This document shows, piece by piece, positions 8,439 to 17,515 of a stretch of 64,000 nucleotides of DNA; within the stretch, counting starts at the first letter, position 1, and each line of letters starts with the position of its first letter. Position numbers and translations under genes: made by a program. The notes under the pieces were generated by a model. That model had not been told where the DNA came from, ran no database searches, and saw only the letters and a program-made list of their open reading frames with translations. Source of the DNA: Methanosarcina sp. UBA293 (lineage in GTDB: Archaea > Halobacteriota > Methanosarcinia > Methanosarcinales > Methanosarcinaceae); NCBI GenBank assembly GCA_002499445.1, contig DALS01000016.1:53236-117235 (forward strand). Reading direction: 5' to 3'.

Positions 8439-9596
8439 TTAACTCAGTTCTTCAAGTATGCCAATATTCTCTTTTTTTATTACATTGCTGTAATTGCTAT
8501 AGCCTAAGATACCCTCTATTTCGTCGGTATGTGCTCCTTTGACTTTAATGAGTTCTTCAGAGGTATAATCTGTAATGCCTTTCGCAAAGACCCTGCCTTC
8601 ACACTCGAGTTTAACCACGTCTCCTCTATCAAAGCTCCCCTCGACTCCTACAACTCCTGCTGAAAGAAGGCTGTTTTTCCCAAGGACTGCAGCTTTTGCT
8701 CCTGCATCCACACGGACAGTACCTGAAGCCCTTGCAAGAATAATCCATCGAGCACGGTTCTTCTTGATATGCCTTTCAGCCAGGAAAAGGGTGCCTATTT
8801 CTTCCCCTGAAAGAACCTTCAGAAGCACTTCATTAATTTTGCTATTTGTAATCAGAACATGGCAGCCTGCCATGCTGCAGATTTTTGCGGCTTTTATTTT
8901 AGTCCTCATTCCCCCTACACCCTTGAAGCTTGTAGGATCGCCCCCATAGCTCTCGATTTCAGGTGTGATTTTTTCCACAAGAGAAATGAGTTTGGCATCA
9001 TCGTGTGTCTTTGGGTTCTTGTCAAAAAGGCCGTCAATATCCGAGAGAATAATCAAGAGATCAGCATCGATTTTGCTTGCAACCATCGCAGAGAGCCTGT
9101 CATTATCTCCGAAGATCGCATCAATCTCGTTTGTACAGGTACAGTCGTTTTCGTTAATTATGGGAACTACCCCATATTCTAGAAGAGTGGAGATACTGTT
9201 TCTGAGATTCAGATAGGAAACCCGGTCAGAATAGAAGTCATAAGTAAGAAGGATCTGAGCAACTTTTATCCCGAATTTTGAAAAAGCTTCGCTCCAGTAT
9301 TGCATCAGGATGCTCTGTCCTACGGCTGCCGCTGCCTGCCTGATAGGGATTTCACGAGGTTTTGGGGCAATACCTAGCTCATAAAGCCCTACCCCTATTG
9401 CCCCTGAACTAACTACAATTACTTCTTTTCCGCGCCTTCGAAGCTCGGAAACCTGGGCTGCAATACTTTCTAAGAAGGGAGGATCAATACTGCAGTTTTC
9501 TTTTGTACTGTCACAATCCTGTTTTGTAATTGAGGAAGTACCGATCTTGATAACGATTTTATTTATATCATTGAAAATTTCTTTTCTGTCTGTCAA
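8439..9596 (-). CDS. proB: Glutamate 5-kinase with PUA domain
   Basis: 385 residues. Residues 12-265 form the amino-acid kinase domain (KIVIKIGTSSITKQ for phosphate binding, VVSSGAIGVG, INENDC and the GVGGMRTKIKAA region). Residues 285-365 are a PUA domain, the typical C-terminal addition of full-length ProB. It phosphorylates glutamate to gamma-glutamyl phosphate, the first committed step of proline synthesis and the usual point of proline feedback. proA lies upstream (140-bp gap) and proC downstream. Confidence 0.95.
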   Translation of the reverse strand: MTDRKEIFNDINKIVIKIGTSSITKQDCDSTKENCSIDPPFLESIAAQVSELRRRGKEVIVVSSGAIGVGLYELGIAPKPREIPIRQAAAAVGQSILMQYWSEAFSKFGIKVAQILLTYDFYSDRVSYLNLRNSISTLLEYGVVPIINENDCTCTNEIDAIFGDNDRLSAMVASKIDADLLIILSDIDGLFDKNPKTHDDAKLISLVEKITPEIESYGGDPTSFKGVGGMRTKIKAAKICSMAGCHVLITNSKINEVLLKVLSGEEIGTLFLAERHIKKNRARWIILARASGTVRVDAGAKAAVLGKNSLLSAGVVGVEGSFDRGDVVKLECEGRVFAKGITDYTSEELIKVKGAHTDEIEGILGYSNYSNVIKKENIGILEELS

Positions 9597-9736
9597 TCAC
9601 AAGGCCTCGTAGAGTATTTTGGAAATGCGGCTGAAATAAACAGCAGCCACAGTCCGAATTTTCCATTGCTTGCACTCTATTCGCGCTGGTATTTCGATTC
9701 AGATATATAAACATATCACAAATGTCCGACAGAGCC

Positions 9737-11080
9737 TCAATTTATATCTTTAAACTTAAGGTCAAGTTTCCTGTGCGTATAGGGTTTTGCGTATTCTCCT
9801 GCATAGTCTGCAACGACCTGTCCATTCCCAAGTAAGACATATTTGTAGATCAGCAGTCCTTCCATGCCTACAGGCCCACGGGTATGGATTTTGTTTGTAC
9901 TGATTCCAACCTCAGCTCCTTTCCCGTAACGATAGCCATCTGCAAAACGAGTTGAGGCATTTACCATAACACTTGAAGAATCAACAAGTCCCATGAACAT
10001 TTTTCTTCTTGAGGCATCCTTAGTTATTATTCCATCGGTGTGGTGGGAACCGAAGGTGTTTATGTGGTCAATTGCCTCCTTTATGTCATCAACGAGTTTT
10101 ATCGAAAGAATAAGATCATTGTACTCAAGACTCCAGTCCTCTTCCGTAGCCTTTGAAAGGGGAGAAAGCCCTCTTTTTTCAAGCAGTGAGTAAGTGCCCT
10201 GGTCACAGCGAAGCTCAACCCCCGCCTCAAGATACATCTCTGCCATCTTTGGCAGGAAAGCCTCAGCAATCTTACGGTTTACCAGAAGGGTTTCAATGGC
10301 ATTACATACCGCAGGATACTGTACTTTTGCATCGAAGCAGACCTTCCAGGCTATATCGAGATCAGCATACTCGTCCACATAGATATGGCAGATCCCGCTG
10401 GTGTGTCCAAGTACCGGAATTTTCGTATTTTCCTGGATAAACTTGACAAACTCGTTTGAACCTCTAGGGATTAGAAGGTCTACATAGGCATCAAGACTCA
10501 AAAGATCCATTATCTCTTCTCTGGTTTCCATAAGCTGGAAAGCTCCTACTGGCATGCCTTCTACGGATTCTATGGCTTTTACAAGAACCTGAAAAATTGT
10601 GCGGTTGGACTCTTTAGCTTCACTTCCGCCTTTGAAAATAGTCGCGTTTCCGCTCTTTAGACAAAGGGACATAACCTGAGGCACCACATCGGGTCGAGAT
10701 TCAAAAATAACCCCTATAAGGCCGATCGGACAACTTACCTGATAGAGAACAAGGTCCTTGTCTAGCTCAAGAGTTGAGAGGGTATCCCCTACAGGGTCTT
10801 TGAGCTTAATCACGTCTCTAATTCCTGCAATCATTCCATCAATCTTTGAGTCGTCTACTTTAAGCCTGTCTACAAGAGCCTGAGTAAGCTTACCTTTCTT
10901 TTTCAGTTCAACGGCATATTCAAGATCTTTTAAGTTTGCATCCAGAATAGCTTTCCTTTCTTTATCCAGAGACTGAGCCATGGCTTCAAGCGCTTGGTTT
11001 TTAATTTCTGTACTTACACTAGAAAGCTCAATAGAAGCCTTTTTTGCCTGTATCACTTTAGTTTTAATATCTTCAGCCAT
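9737..11080 (-). CDS. proA: Gamma-glutamyl phosphate reductase
   Basis: 447 residues from ATG 11080, chosen because GGTGATT stands 3 nt before it and the protein then starts MAEDIKTKVIQAKKAS like other ProA proteins; an in-frame extension to 11245 would be translated tandem repeat. The aldehyde-dehydrogenase fold carries the catalytic cysteine in YPAVCNAIETLL, with NADPH-binding residues earlier (SRPDVVPQV, KGGSEA). It converts gamma-glutamyl phosphate to glutamate semialdehyde, the step after ProB. It is the promoter-proximal gene of the proA-proB-proC run. Confidence 0.94.
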   Translation of the reverse strand: MAEDIKTKVIQAKKASIELSSVSTEIKNQALEAMAQSLDKERKAILDANLKDLEYAVELKKKGKLTQALVDRLKVDDSKIDGMIAGIRDVIKLKDPVGDTLSTLELDKDLVLYQVSCPIGLIGVIFESRPDVVPQVMSLCLKSGNATIFKGGSEAKESNRTIFQVLVKAIESVEGMPVGAFQLMETREEIMDLLSLDAYVDLLIPRGSNEFVKFIQENTKIPVLGHTSGICHIYVDEYADLDIAWKVCFDAKVQYPAVCNAIETLLVNRKIAEAFLPKMAEMYLEAGVELRCDQGTYSLLEKRGLSPLSKATEEDWSLEYNDLILSIKLVDDIKEAIDHINTFGSHHTDGIITKDASRRKMFMGLVDSSSVMVNASTRFADGYRYGKGAEVGISTNKIHTRGPVGMEGLLIYKYVLLGNGQVVADYAGEYAKPYTHRKLDLKFKDIN

Positions 11081-11141
11081 ATAATCACCATTTGAATTGG
11101 ATACTTCTGAATGCCCTAATTCGAGAGTTGGGCAGCCAAAC

Positions 11142-11195
11142 CTGTTAACTTCATCAAACTTGTTAACTTCATCAAACCTGTTAACTTCATTAATA
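11142..11195. repeat. Three tandem 18-bp repeats containing GTTAAC, upstream of proA
   Basis: The unit CTGTTAACTTCATCAAAC is repeated at 11142-11159, 11160-11177 and 11178-11195 (last copy diverged at its end). Each carries the self-complementary GTTAAC. The array begins 61 bp upstream of the proA start codon, so it lies in the leader or promoter region. Confidence 0.85.
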
Positions 11196-11493
11196 GACTC
11201 GATGAGAATAGGTGGATTTACAAGAGATTTGACGTCGAGAAACACCGGATATGGATAATGGAACTTACTATTGATTTATAATAATTTAATTAATTTGTAA
11301 TAACCTGATGAACTATTTCGTTATAATAATGGAGTTTATTATTGAATAATCAACTTTGAGTTTAAATTAAATACTGAGAACTAAAGATCAATTTTCTTTA
11401 AATATTAAGGATATATTGATAATTCTAAAGATGTATTAATTTTCCCGTTGGGTTTAGAAAGTAGGCATGGACGAAAAGAGGGTTAAGACAGTC

Positions 11494-11635
11494 TATAATA
11501 AGCATCACAACCTAAAAGGTTTGCAACTTAAAAGGTTTAACTCCGGTTCTTTATTTCTTAGGGTCTATGCCAAGTGCACAAGTGATCTCTATTATTTAGA
11601 GATTATATTTAGAGATATATTTTGAGCTTATTATA
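11494..11635. ncRNA. Nested inverted-repeat element: candidate RNA or small MITE
   Basis: A 10-bp perfect inverted repeat (TATAATAAGC at 11494-11503, GCTTATTATA at 11626-11635) encloses smaller hairpins: AACCT-AAA-AGGTT near 11510 and ATCTCTA-TTATT-TAGAGAT (11585-11603). It lies within a gene-free kilobase. Either a structured RNA or a short mobile-element derivative is possible; no target duplication was identified. Confidence 0.35.
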
Positions 11636-12076
11636 AAACTTAATTTAACCTCATTATTGCTCTCACTTTACTTTAGAAAAATTATATTCAGGATCTAGAA
11701 CACGATTGATAATTCAATACTTGATATCAAGTAAAGTAATGTTGATTTCTTTTAATTGATTCTTTCAAAACGAATATATATACGACGAACATAACTATAC
11801 AATACGCGACTCCATTGATTGGCAGCGTATACTAAATCTGAAAAAAGAAATTGCAAGGTTCCCTTATAATTTTTGAAGAGCTTTTGCATAAGAGATTAAA
11901 TATTACAACCTAGAGACCAGGCTATCTACAATATCATAAAAGAGGTTGAAAAATCATAAGAGGTAAGGAATACCAGAAAGCCTTGGCTGTTTAGTGTCTC
12001 TTATACACAAAGATTATTATAGGGGTAGAACCATATCGAAATGGGGATAACTTTATTAATTGGTGGTGTGTAAAAA
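11636..12076. other. Gene-poor AT-rich spacer
   Basis: No gene was recognised. Visible elements are a 14-bp perfect palindrome ACTTGATATCAAGT (11719-11732), and an inverted pair ACTTTACTT (11665-11673) / AAGTAAAGT (11729-11737). A short open stretch around 11765-11877 (internal peptide DSIDWQRILNLKKEIARF) looks protein-like but has no start and may be a gene remnant. A TATA-like element near 11773 lies in the same area. GGTGGTGTG at 12061-12069 is the ribosome binding site of the next gene. Confidence 0.5.
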
Positions 12077-12493
12077 ATGAAATCATTTGCATTAGTCCGG
12101 GCAGACGACTCGGATAAAGTAAAAATAGCTTTACATGATCTAGAACGGTATGGACATATTCAATTTTCAGCTACTCCAAGATGCATAGAGCCAAACTACG
12201 CTGATGAGCTTCTTGTTAGTGTAATGGGCGTTTCCCTTAAGTCAAAATGTAACTCTGCAGCACTGGTAGAATTGAATAACCACGCTGGGGCGGCAATTAG
12301 CAGACTTAAGAAAATTCACCCTCCTGCTCATATAATCATTATCAGTCCAAGACACAAAATGTTTGAAGAGCTAGCCGGTAAGTTTCCAAAGTATCCGGAA
12401 TTTGATCGAACATTCAACCATCAAAAGAGTCCACAAAATATGGAGATAATTCAGGAAAAAGGAGAACCTTCCAATCCCATGCATAAAGAATAA
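12077..12493 (+). CDS. Small conserved methanogen protein, DUF356-like
   Basis: 138 residues with a compact alpha/beta N-terminal 105 residues (MKSFALVRADDSDKVKIALH, then ELLVSVMGVSLKSKC and HIIIISPRH) and a hydrophilic tail of about 30 residues. The core resembles DUF356, a family restricted to methanogens with no known function; that assignment is from memory of the family, not a search. A strong ribosome binding site (GGTGGTGTG) precedes the ATG. It is alone on its strand after a long spacer and converges with the Toprim gene. Confidence 0.6.
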   Translation: MKSFALVRADDSDKVKIALHDLERYGHIQFSATPRCIEPNYADELLVSVMGVSLKSKCNSAALVELNNHAGAAISRLKKIHPPAHIIIISPRHKMFEELAGKFPKYPEFDRTFNHQKSPQNMEIIQEKGEPSNPMHKE

Positions 12494-12558
12494 AACTGAT
12501 AATTAGCTAAGATTAGTTTTTAATATTAGTTTTTGAATTCTCTTTTTTAAATTCAAAT

Positions 12559-12990
12559 TTATTGGAAATCCTGCTTTGAGCAGGCTCCAGTCTTTACTCT
12601 CAGCTTAGAAACATAAGTGTACAGACTTTCCACATCTTTAATTTCTTTCTGAGATATTAGCCTCAGTTTGTTTCGAATCTCAAGCTCAGGTTTTAAACCG
12701 AAATGTTGCAAATACTCAGAAAGTTTTACAGCTAGCATGTCACCGCGTCTATCCCAGTCCGTTAATATGACTACCTCACTACCAAGTTGGGCAATTTTCT
12801 CGGAAAGGTTAAAAAGAGGATGTCGAGTTGCAAGTTCAAAATTGCCTTCAATTTTAAGCCTTTTCAATGAGATAACGTCTCTTTTTCCTTCAACAATGAT
12901 AATTGCTCCCCTTTCTGAATACTCGGAGAGCTCAGAGAGCAATTCTTCAATTCTTTCAAGTCTTTTTCTGTAAATTTCAGTATCAGTCAC
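12559..12990 (-). CDS. Small Toprim-domain protein (UPF0292 type)
   Basis: 143 residues beginning at GTG 12990. A stand-alone Toprim fold is indicated by the conserved Glu in AIIIVEGKRDVISLKRL (about residue 35) and the DxD-like VILTDWDRRGD near residue 77, which together bind Mg2+. Toprim domains occur in primases, topoisomerases and M5-type nucleases; short archaeal versions are of unknown substrate. It probably shares a transcript with the upstream DUF167 gene about 100 bp away. Confidence 0.8.
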   Translation of the reverse strand: MTDTEIYRKRLERIEELLSELSEYSERGAIIIVEGKRDVISLKRLKIEGNFELATRHPLFNLSEKIAQLGSEVVILTDWDRRGDMLAVKLSEYLQHFGLKPELEIRNKLRLISQKEIKDVESLYTYVSKLRVKTGACSKQDFQ

Positions 12991-13094
12991 TTCGCTTGCA
13001 ACCTTTTTTATTAATTAGAGCTTTAAGAAGACTGCAGTCTAACTCATAAGAGCTGAAAAAGTTATTCTTAAAACTTTATATTAAAATTATAGAT

Positions 13095-13412
13095 TTATTT
13101 TTTTAAAGAAGCTCCAAAAATTGAAACTGCCTGTTTGTATGAAACTCCTTTTAACAATATGGACTTTTTACTGCTTGTGGCCCCACTATTTATAAAAACA
13201 TCCGAGCTGCTAATTCCAAAAAGTTCGGCAAGATGTTCCATAAGCTGTTCATTTGCCTTTCCCTTCTGGGCATTTTTGGTTAATTTTACTTCAATTCGCT
13301 TGCGCCACTCGTTATAACCACTCGGAACCAAAATTGACCTGGAACCAGGAGTAACCTCAATATAAACAATTATATCGGAACCCAAATCTTTTACTGCCTC
13401 TTCAAAAGACAT
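13095..13412 (-). CDS. DUF167 (UPF0235) family protein
   Basis: 105 residues from ATG 13412, chosen because AAGGTAATAAAT precedes it; an open extension to 13502 has no ribosome binding site. The family pattern is clear: IYIEVTPGSRS-like strand near the start, KRIEVKLTKNAQKGKANEQL in the middle, then VFINSGATSSKKSILLKG. The function of DUF167 proteins is unknown. It lies upstream of and codirectional with the small Toprim gene. Confidence 0.88.
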   Translation of the reverse strand: MSFEEAVKDLGSDIIVYIEVTPGSRSILVPSGYNEWRKRIEVKLTKNAQKGKANEQLMEHLAELFGISSSDVFINSGATSSKKSILLKGVSYKQAVSIFGASLKK

Positions 13413-13571
13413 ATTTATTACCTTATTGGAAATTCTATGAATCAATAACGAATTGCTGATGAAGTAAAGAAATAATCGGGAACAATGAGAAGAGAACATC
13501 AATTAAAGTTTCTAAGATCAATAAGACCAGTTGAAGTCTCAAACTAGATTTAAAATTTTGTTTGAAACTAT

Positions 13572-13739
13572 TTAAAGAGCACCTAGAAGAGTTATAAAAT
13601 AAGGAGGAATAGTGTTGTAGCCCGAGCGCACTAACTCCGAAAGCTCATCCTCTGGTATTCCGCAGTCACTTTCAGTTACCCTCGTGCCGGGCAGTATCAC
13701 ACTACCATTGTACCGCATTGGGGTTGTCTGTACACTCAT
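13572..13739 (-). CDS. Possible 55-residue protein in a GC-rich island
   Basis: A minus-strand frame encodes MSVQTTPMRYNGSVILP, then GTRVTESDCGIPEDELSEL and a hydrophobic end. The stretch 13616-13760 is much richer in G+C than its surroundings, which would also fit a structured RNA; GGTAGT-GTGAT-ACTGCC on the minus strand can form a hairpin. A GAGGTAATGG motif lies about 18 nt upstream of the ATG, farther than usual. No family was recognised. It may be a short protein, a truncated gene or an RNA gene. Confidence 0.35.
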   Translation of the reverse strand: MSVQTTPMRYNGSVILPGTRVTESDCGIPEDELSELVRSGYNTIPPYFITLLGAL

Positions 13740-14000
13740 CGTTAGGATTTTCCATTACCTCGTGCAAGGACCTATACAATGCGACGAAGTCACATTATAT
13801 ACATACTAATATATAAAAATATCGTTGGGCTATGGATTTGCTATGTTGCATATATATTTATAGGAAGCATTTATACTAGAAACCCATTTTCCTTAAGAAA
13901 AGGGAACTTTTACTATAAGCACAATAGAAAGCAATCAGAAGATGCTGCTTTAACTCTGAAAGCATTATCTAGAGGATGATGAAAGCCGAGGTGTGTAGGT

Positions 14001-15110
14001 ATTTACGGCACTGAAAAAATAATTCCCGGGACAATTATTGCAGGCCCAGAGCTGGAACCTATTGAGGGATATATCTGCATAAAAAGAGGAATAATTACAG
14101 AGATTGGGGAAGAACGTACACACTCTACCAACATAATAGCTCCCTGTTTTGTCAATGCGCATACTCATCTCGGAGATTCAGTATTCAAAGATCCTCCTCT
14201 GGGAAAAATATCTGGATTTAAGACTCAAAAAGACTTGGATGCTCTTGTAAAGCCTCCTGGCGGGTTAAAGCATAAAATTCTAAGAGAAACCCCATACATA
14301 ACCCTGATCGAATGCATGAGAAAGTCCCTGCTGGATATGATAGAAACCGGGACTTGTGCTTTTGCAGATTTCAGGGAAGGGGGGGTTGTAGGAGTAGCAG
14401 CCCTAAATAAAGCTCTTGAAGGACTTAAGCTTCATTCCATGGTACTCGGTAGACCTGCAGAGCCTGAATTACCTCTTCAAATAGTACTCGCTGAAGTAAA
14501 AAGGATTCTTCTGCGCTCCACCGGACTTGGAATGAGCGGGACAAATGACCTTGATCTCAAACTATTGGAGGAAATTGCTACCTATACAAGGCAGCATAAA
14601 AAATTCTTTGCAATCCATGCAGGAGAAAAAGATACAAGTGATATAGAAAAAGCATTATCTCTTGAGCCGGATCTCCTGATTCATTTGACAAATGCTACAA
14701 AAAGAGATCTTGAGCACGTCGCTGATGCAAAGATTCCAGTTGTTGTCTGTCCAAGATCTAACTTTATTACAGGGGCTGGAATGGCACCTATTGCCGAGAT
14801 GCTGGAAGCTGGAATAGGAGTAGCTGCAGGAACAGATAATGTAATGTTAAATTCTGTTAATATGTTTGCTGAAATGGAATTTATGTCTAAAGTTTTTTCT
14901 ATAGACGATAGGCAAGTATTTAAAATTTGCACACTTAATGGTTCTTTTGTAATGGGACCTGATTCTACGGGTCCAATACAAAAGGGAAATAAAGCTAATC
15001 TCATGATCCTGAATGGAAGTTCCAATAATCTTGCAGGGATAAAGAACCCCATAAATGGAATCACAAGGCGGGCAAGGCCCGATGACATACTAGCAGTATT
15101 TCATTCGTAA
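14001..15110 (+). CDS. Amidohydrolase-family metal-dependent hydrolase with apparent AUU start
   Basis: 369 residues if translation begins at ATT 14001. The TIM-barrel amidohydrolase ligands are present: HxH in NAHTHLGD (about residue 53), His in FAIHAGEKD, His in LLIHLTN, and Asp in AAGTDNVM. It resembles the chlorohydrolase/cytosine-deaminase branch, so the likely reaction is hydrolytic deamination, substrate unknown. The frame is closed by a stop at 13980, and the first ATG/GTG/TTG is TTG 14235, which would delete the HxH motif. GAGGTG (13989-13994) stands 6 nt before the ATT, like other starts here. The universal-stress gene follows 17 nt later. Confidence 0.8.
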   Translation: MYGTEKIIPGTIIAGPELEPIEGYICIKRGIITEIGEERTHSTNIIAPCFVNAHTHLGDSVFKDPPLGKISGFKTQKDLDALVKPPGGLKHKILRETPYITLIECMRKSLLDMIETGTCAFADFREGGVVGVAALNKALEGLKLHSMVLGRPAEPELPLQIVLAEVKRILLRSTGLGMSGTNDLDLKLLEEIATYTRQHKKFFAIHAGEKDTSDIEKALSLEPDLLIHLTNATKRDLEHVADAKIPVVVCPRSNFITGAGMAPIAEMLEAGIGVAAGTDNVMLNSVNMFAEMEFMSKVFSIDDRQVFKICTLNGSFVMGPDSTGPIQKGNKANLMILNGSSNNLAGIKNPINGITRRARPDDILAVFHS

Positions 15111-15127
15111 AGCAACGGTGAACAGAG

Positions 15128-15574
15128 ATGATTAGCGAACTTTACCGGAATATAGTGATTGCAACAGACGGATCCGAGAATAGCCAGAGAGCTATTTCTC
15201 AAGGTATTGAGATTGCAAAACTCAGCGGAGCTACAGTTCACGCTCTTTACGTGGTGGACTCAACTTCATTTTCCTCAATACCTATGGACGCAGGCTGGGA
15301 AGCGATGTACGAAATCCTGAGAGGGGAAGGGGAGAAAGCGATATCCGAGGTTAAGGAGCGCGGAGAGGCATCAGGGGTTGAGGTAAGAGAAGTTCTATTA
15401 GAAGGTCACCCTAGCAATGAAATTATAAATTTCGCAGAGAAAAATAATGCTGACCTGATAGTTGTGGGCACACTTGGCAAAACCGGGCTCGACAGATTTC
15501 TGATGGGAAGCGTTGCAGAGAAAATTGTAAGAGGCTCAAAAGTCCCGGTCCTGGTCGTCCGGAGTGAAAAATAA
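15128..15574 (+). CDS. Universal stress protein (UspA family)
   Basis: 148 residues, the standard single-domain length. The ATP-binding signature G-x2-G-x9-GS is present as GTLGKTGLDRFLMGS near the C-terminus, together with the N-terminal IVIATDGSENS strand-loop, so this is the nucleotide-binding type. It starts 17 nt after the amidohydrolase and is probably cotranscribed. Proteins of this family bind ATP and act in stress adaptation by poorly defined means. Confidence 0.93.
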   Translation: MISELYRNIVIATDGSENSQRAISQGIEIAKLSGATVHALYVVDSTSFSSIPMDAGWEAMYEILRGEGEKAISEVKERGEASGVEVREVLLEGHPSNEIINFAEKNNADLIVVGTLGKTGLDRFLMGSVAEKIVRGSKVPVLVVRSEK

Positions 15575-15665
15575 AATTAAGACTTTCTGTCAACTGGAAG
15601 CCTTTTAAGAAAGAGAAGTAAGAGAAAGAAAACCAGGATTCAGAGTGTACAAAGGTGTAGATTAA

Positions 15666-16520
15666 ATGCCAAAAAACATCTTCATTGAAGATATCATGGT
15701 AAGGGACGTAGCATGCGCAACCCTTCCAGGATCAAGGGACGAGGTTCTTAAAATTCTTAAGAACAAACATATTTCAGGAGTTCCGGTACTTAAAGATTCC
15801 AGAGTCGTGGGAATTGTAACTAGGACAAACCTTTTACAGAACCCGGAAGAAGAACAATTGGCTCTTCTTATGACACGGGGTGCGATAACCATAGCCCCTG
15901 GAGCGGATCTGCAGACTGCAGCACGCCTGCTCTTGGAACACGGCATAAGAAGGCTCCCTGTTGTAAATGATGGGAAACTCGTAGGCCTTGTCACGGTGGC
16001 AGATGTTGTGGGTGCAATTGCAGACATGAACATTGATATTCCGATTAAGGATTATGTAGAAAAGCAAGTAGTTACAATCTACAGTGAAACCCCCCTACCT
16101 GTTGCTGCCCGGATTATGGAACTTGCAGGCGTCAAGGCTGTCCCCATACTTGATGCTAGCCTGGAACTTGTAGGAATAATCTCGGACCGGGACGTTATTG
16201 CTGCCAGCGTGATTGAGGATAGTGTAGAGATGTCAGATATGTCCTCAGGTCTGGATGATGATGCCTGGACTTGGGAATCTATGCGAGATACAATGAGTAT
16301 TTATTACAGTGTATCAAGGATCAAGGTTCCCAATCTGCTCGGAAGTGATATAATGATTAAGGAACCGATCACAGCCACATATATTGCATCTGTCAGCGAC
16401 TGTGCGCGGAAAATGAAACGAAATAGGATTGACCAGATTCCAGTTATCAATTCAAACCGCAAACTTCAGGGACTTTTAAGAGATCACGACCTTCTGAAAC
16501 CTCTGATAGAAATCGAATAA
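15666..16520 (+). CDS. Four-CBS-domain protein
   Basis: 284 residues made of four CBS motifs in two Bateman pairs (about 5-60, 65-125, 130-185 and 225-280); typical end strands are VVGIVTRTNLLQ, LVGLVTVADVVG, LVGIISDRDVIA and LQGLLRDHDLLK. Such proteins bind adenosine nucleotides or SAM and act as energy sensors. AAAGGTG precedes the ATG. It follows uspA after about 90 bp. No catalytic domain is attached, so a regulatory or partner-binding role is inferred. Confidence 0.92.
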   Translation: MPKNIFIEDIMVRDVACATLPGSRDEVLKILKNKHISGVPVLKDSRVVGIVTRTNLLQNPEEEQLALLMTRGAITIAPGADLQTAARLLLEHGIRRLPVVNDGKLVGLVTVADVVGAIADMNIDIPIKDYVEKQVVTIYSETPLPVAARIMELAGVKAVPILDASLELVGIISDRDVIAASVIEDSVEMSDMSSGLDDDAWTWESMRDTMSIYYSVSRIKVPNLLGSDIMIKEPITATYIASVSDCARKMKRNRIDQIPVINSNRKLQGLLRDHDLLKPLIEIE

Positions 16521-16697
16521 AAACTAGCAAAAGAAATTAAATATATTAAAATTAAATAGCCCATCTCTAAAATTGTTAACCTTTTAGCGTGAAGCGAGGA
16601 AAGACTAAGACTATTTAAAATCTGCTCAAGCATTCTTCAAATAGGAGGCGTTTTCCCAAAATGCCTTCTACAACTACTTTTTTCAGGAGCTAGAAAA

Positions 16698-17384
16698 ATG
16701 GACAGACCTTTTGTTTTTATTAATTCCGCTATGTCAGCTGATGGCAAGCTCTCAACAAAGGAAAGAAAGCAGGTCAGAATCTCTGGAAAACTTGATTTTG
16801 AGAGAGTGGATGAACTCCGAGCCAGGACAGATGCAATTATGGTAGGAATAGGAACTGTCCTTTCGGATGACCCAAGCTTAACTGTAAAGTCTCCAGAGAG
16901 AAGGGAAGCCAGGAAAACCGCGGGAAAAAGCGAAAACCCAGCAAGGATCATTGTTGACAGTTCAGCAAGAACTCCGCTGGATGCCGACATTTTCAAAAAA
17001 GGGGAAGGAATAAGGATTATTGCAGTTTCAAAATCCGCACCTGCCGAAAAAGTAAAAAAACTGGAAGAAAAAGCTGTTGTCATCAAGACAGGGGCTGAGA
17101 AAGTTGACCTTCCAGAACTTGTAGGAAAGTTAAAGGAATTGGGTATAAATACACTTATGGTAGAAGGAGGAGCAACCCTCAACTGGGGAATGCTGTCTGC
17201 AGGCCTTGTTGATGAAATTTATACTTTCGTAGGAAACCTAATCATAGGGGGCGTTACATCTCCAACTTTTACTGATGGAGAAGGATTCTCAGAAGCCGAA
17301 CTCCTCAGACTTGAACTGTCCTCAGTTGAAAAAATAGAAGACGGTATACTCCTTAAGTGGAAGGTTAAAGGGAAAAGAAATTGA
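16698..17384 (+). CDS. 2,5-diamino-6-ribosylamino-4(3H)-pyrimidinone 5'-phosphate reductase
   Basis: 228 residues, matching the stand-alone archaeal RibD C-terminal reductase (MJ0671 type). Visible family motifs are PFVFINSAMSADGKLS at the N-terminus, the RARTDAIMVGIGTVLSDDP block, RIIVDSSARTP and VEGGATLNWGML near the C-terminus. It uses NAD(P)H to reduce the ribosyl group in archaeal riboflavin and F420 precursor synthesis, making the ribityl intermediate. AGGAG lies 7-8 nt before the ATG. It stands alone, followed by low-complexity repeats. Confidence 0.9.
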   Translation: MDRPFVFINSAMSADGKLSTKERKQVRISGKLDFERVDELRARTDAIMVGIGTVLSDDPSLTVKSPERREARKTAGKSENPARIIVDSSARTPLDADIFKKGEGIRIIAVSKSAPAEKVKKLEEKAVVIKTGAEKVDLPELVGKLKELGINTLMVEGGATLNWGMLSAGLVDEIYTFVGNLIIGGVTSPTFTDGEGFSEAELLRLELSSVEKIEDGILLKWKVKGKRN

Positions 17385-17385
17385 A

Positions 17386-17423
17386 TTTTTTCTTTTCTTT
17401 TCTTTTCTTTTCTTTTCTTTTCC
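17386..17423 (+). repeat. (TTTTC)n tract directly after the reductase gene
   Basis: About seven tandem TTTTC units begin 2 nt after the stop codon. A T-rich tract in this position would also serve as an archaeal transcription terminator. Confidence 0.8.
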
Positions 17424-17515
17424 TTACGATTTTAGCGAAGGGAGAATTTTTACACAATTTTGCTTTTTTAGGAGGAGATGCAAATAATCAACCCCATACA
17501 AAACCTTAATCTTAC

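Noticed and set aside
8575..9216. Plus-strand frames opposite proB
   Set aside because: Serine/proline-rich antisense translations of a conserved kinase gene.
11763..11877. Protein-like stretch DSIDWQRILNLKKEIARF
   Set aside because: No start codon or ribosome binding site and only about 37 codons; mentioned as a possible relic only.
13779..13979. Plus-strand frame of 66 codons
   Set aside because: Tyrosine- and isoleucine-rich translation of AT-rich spacer, no ribosome binding site, no domain pattern; it merely precedes the amidohydrolase.
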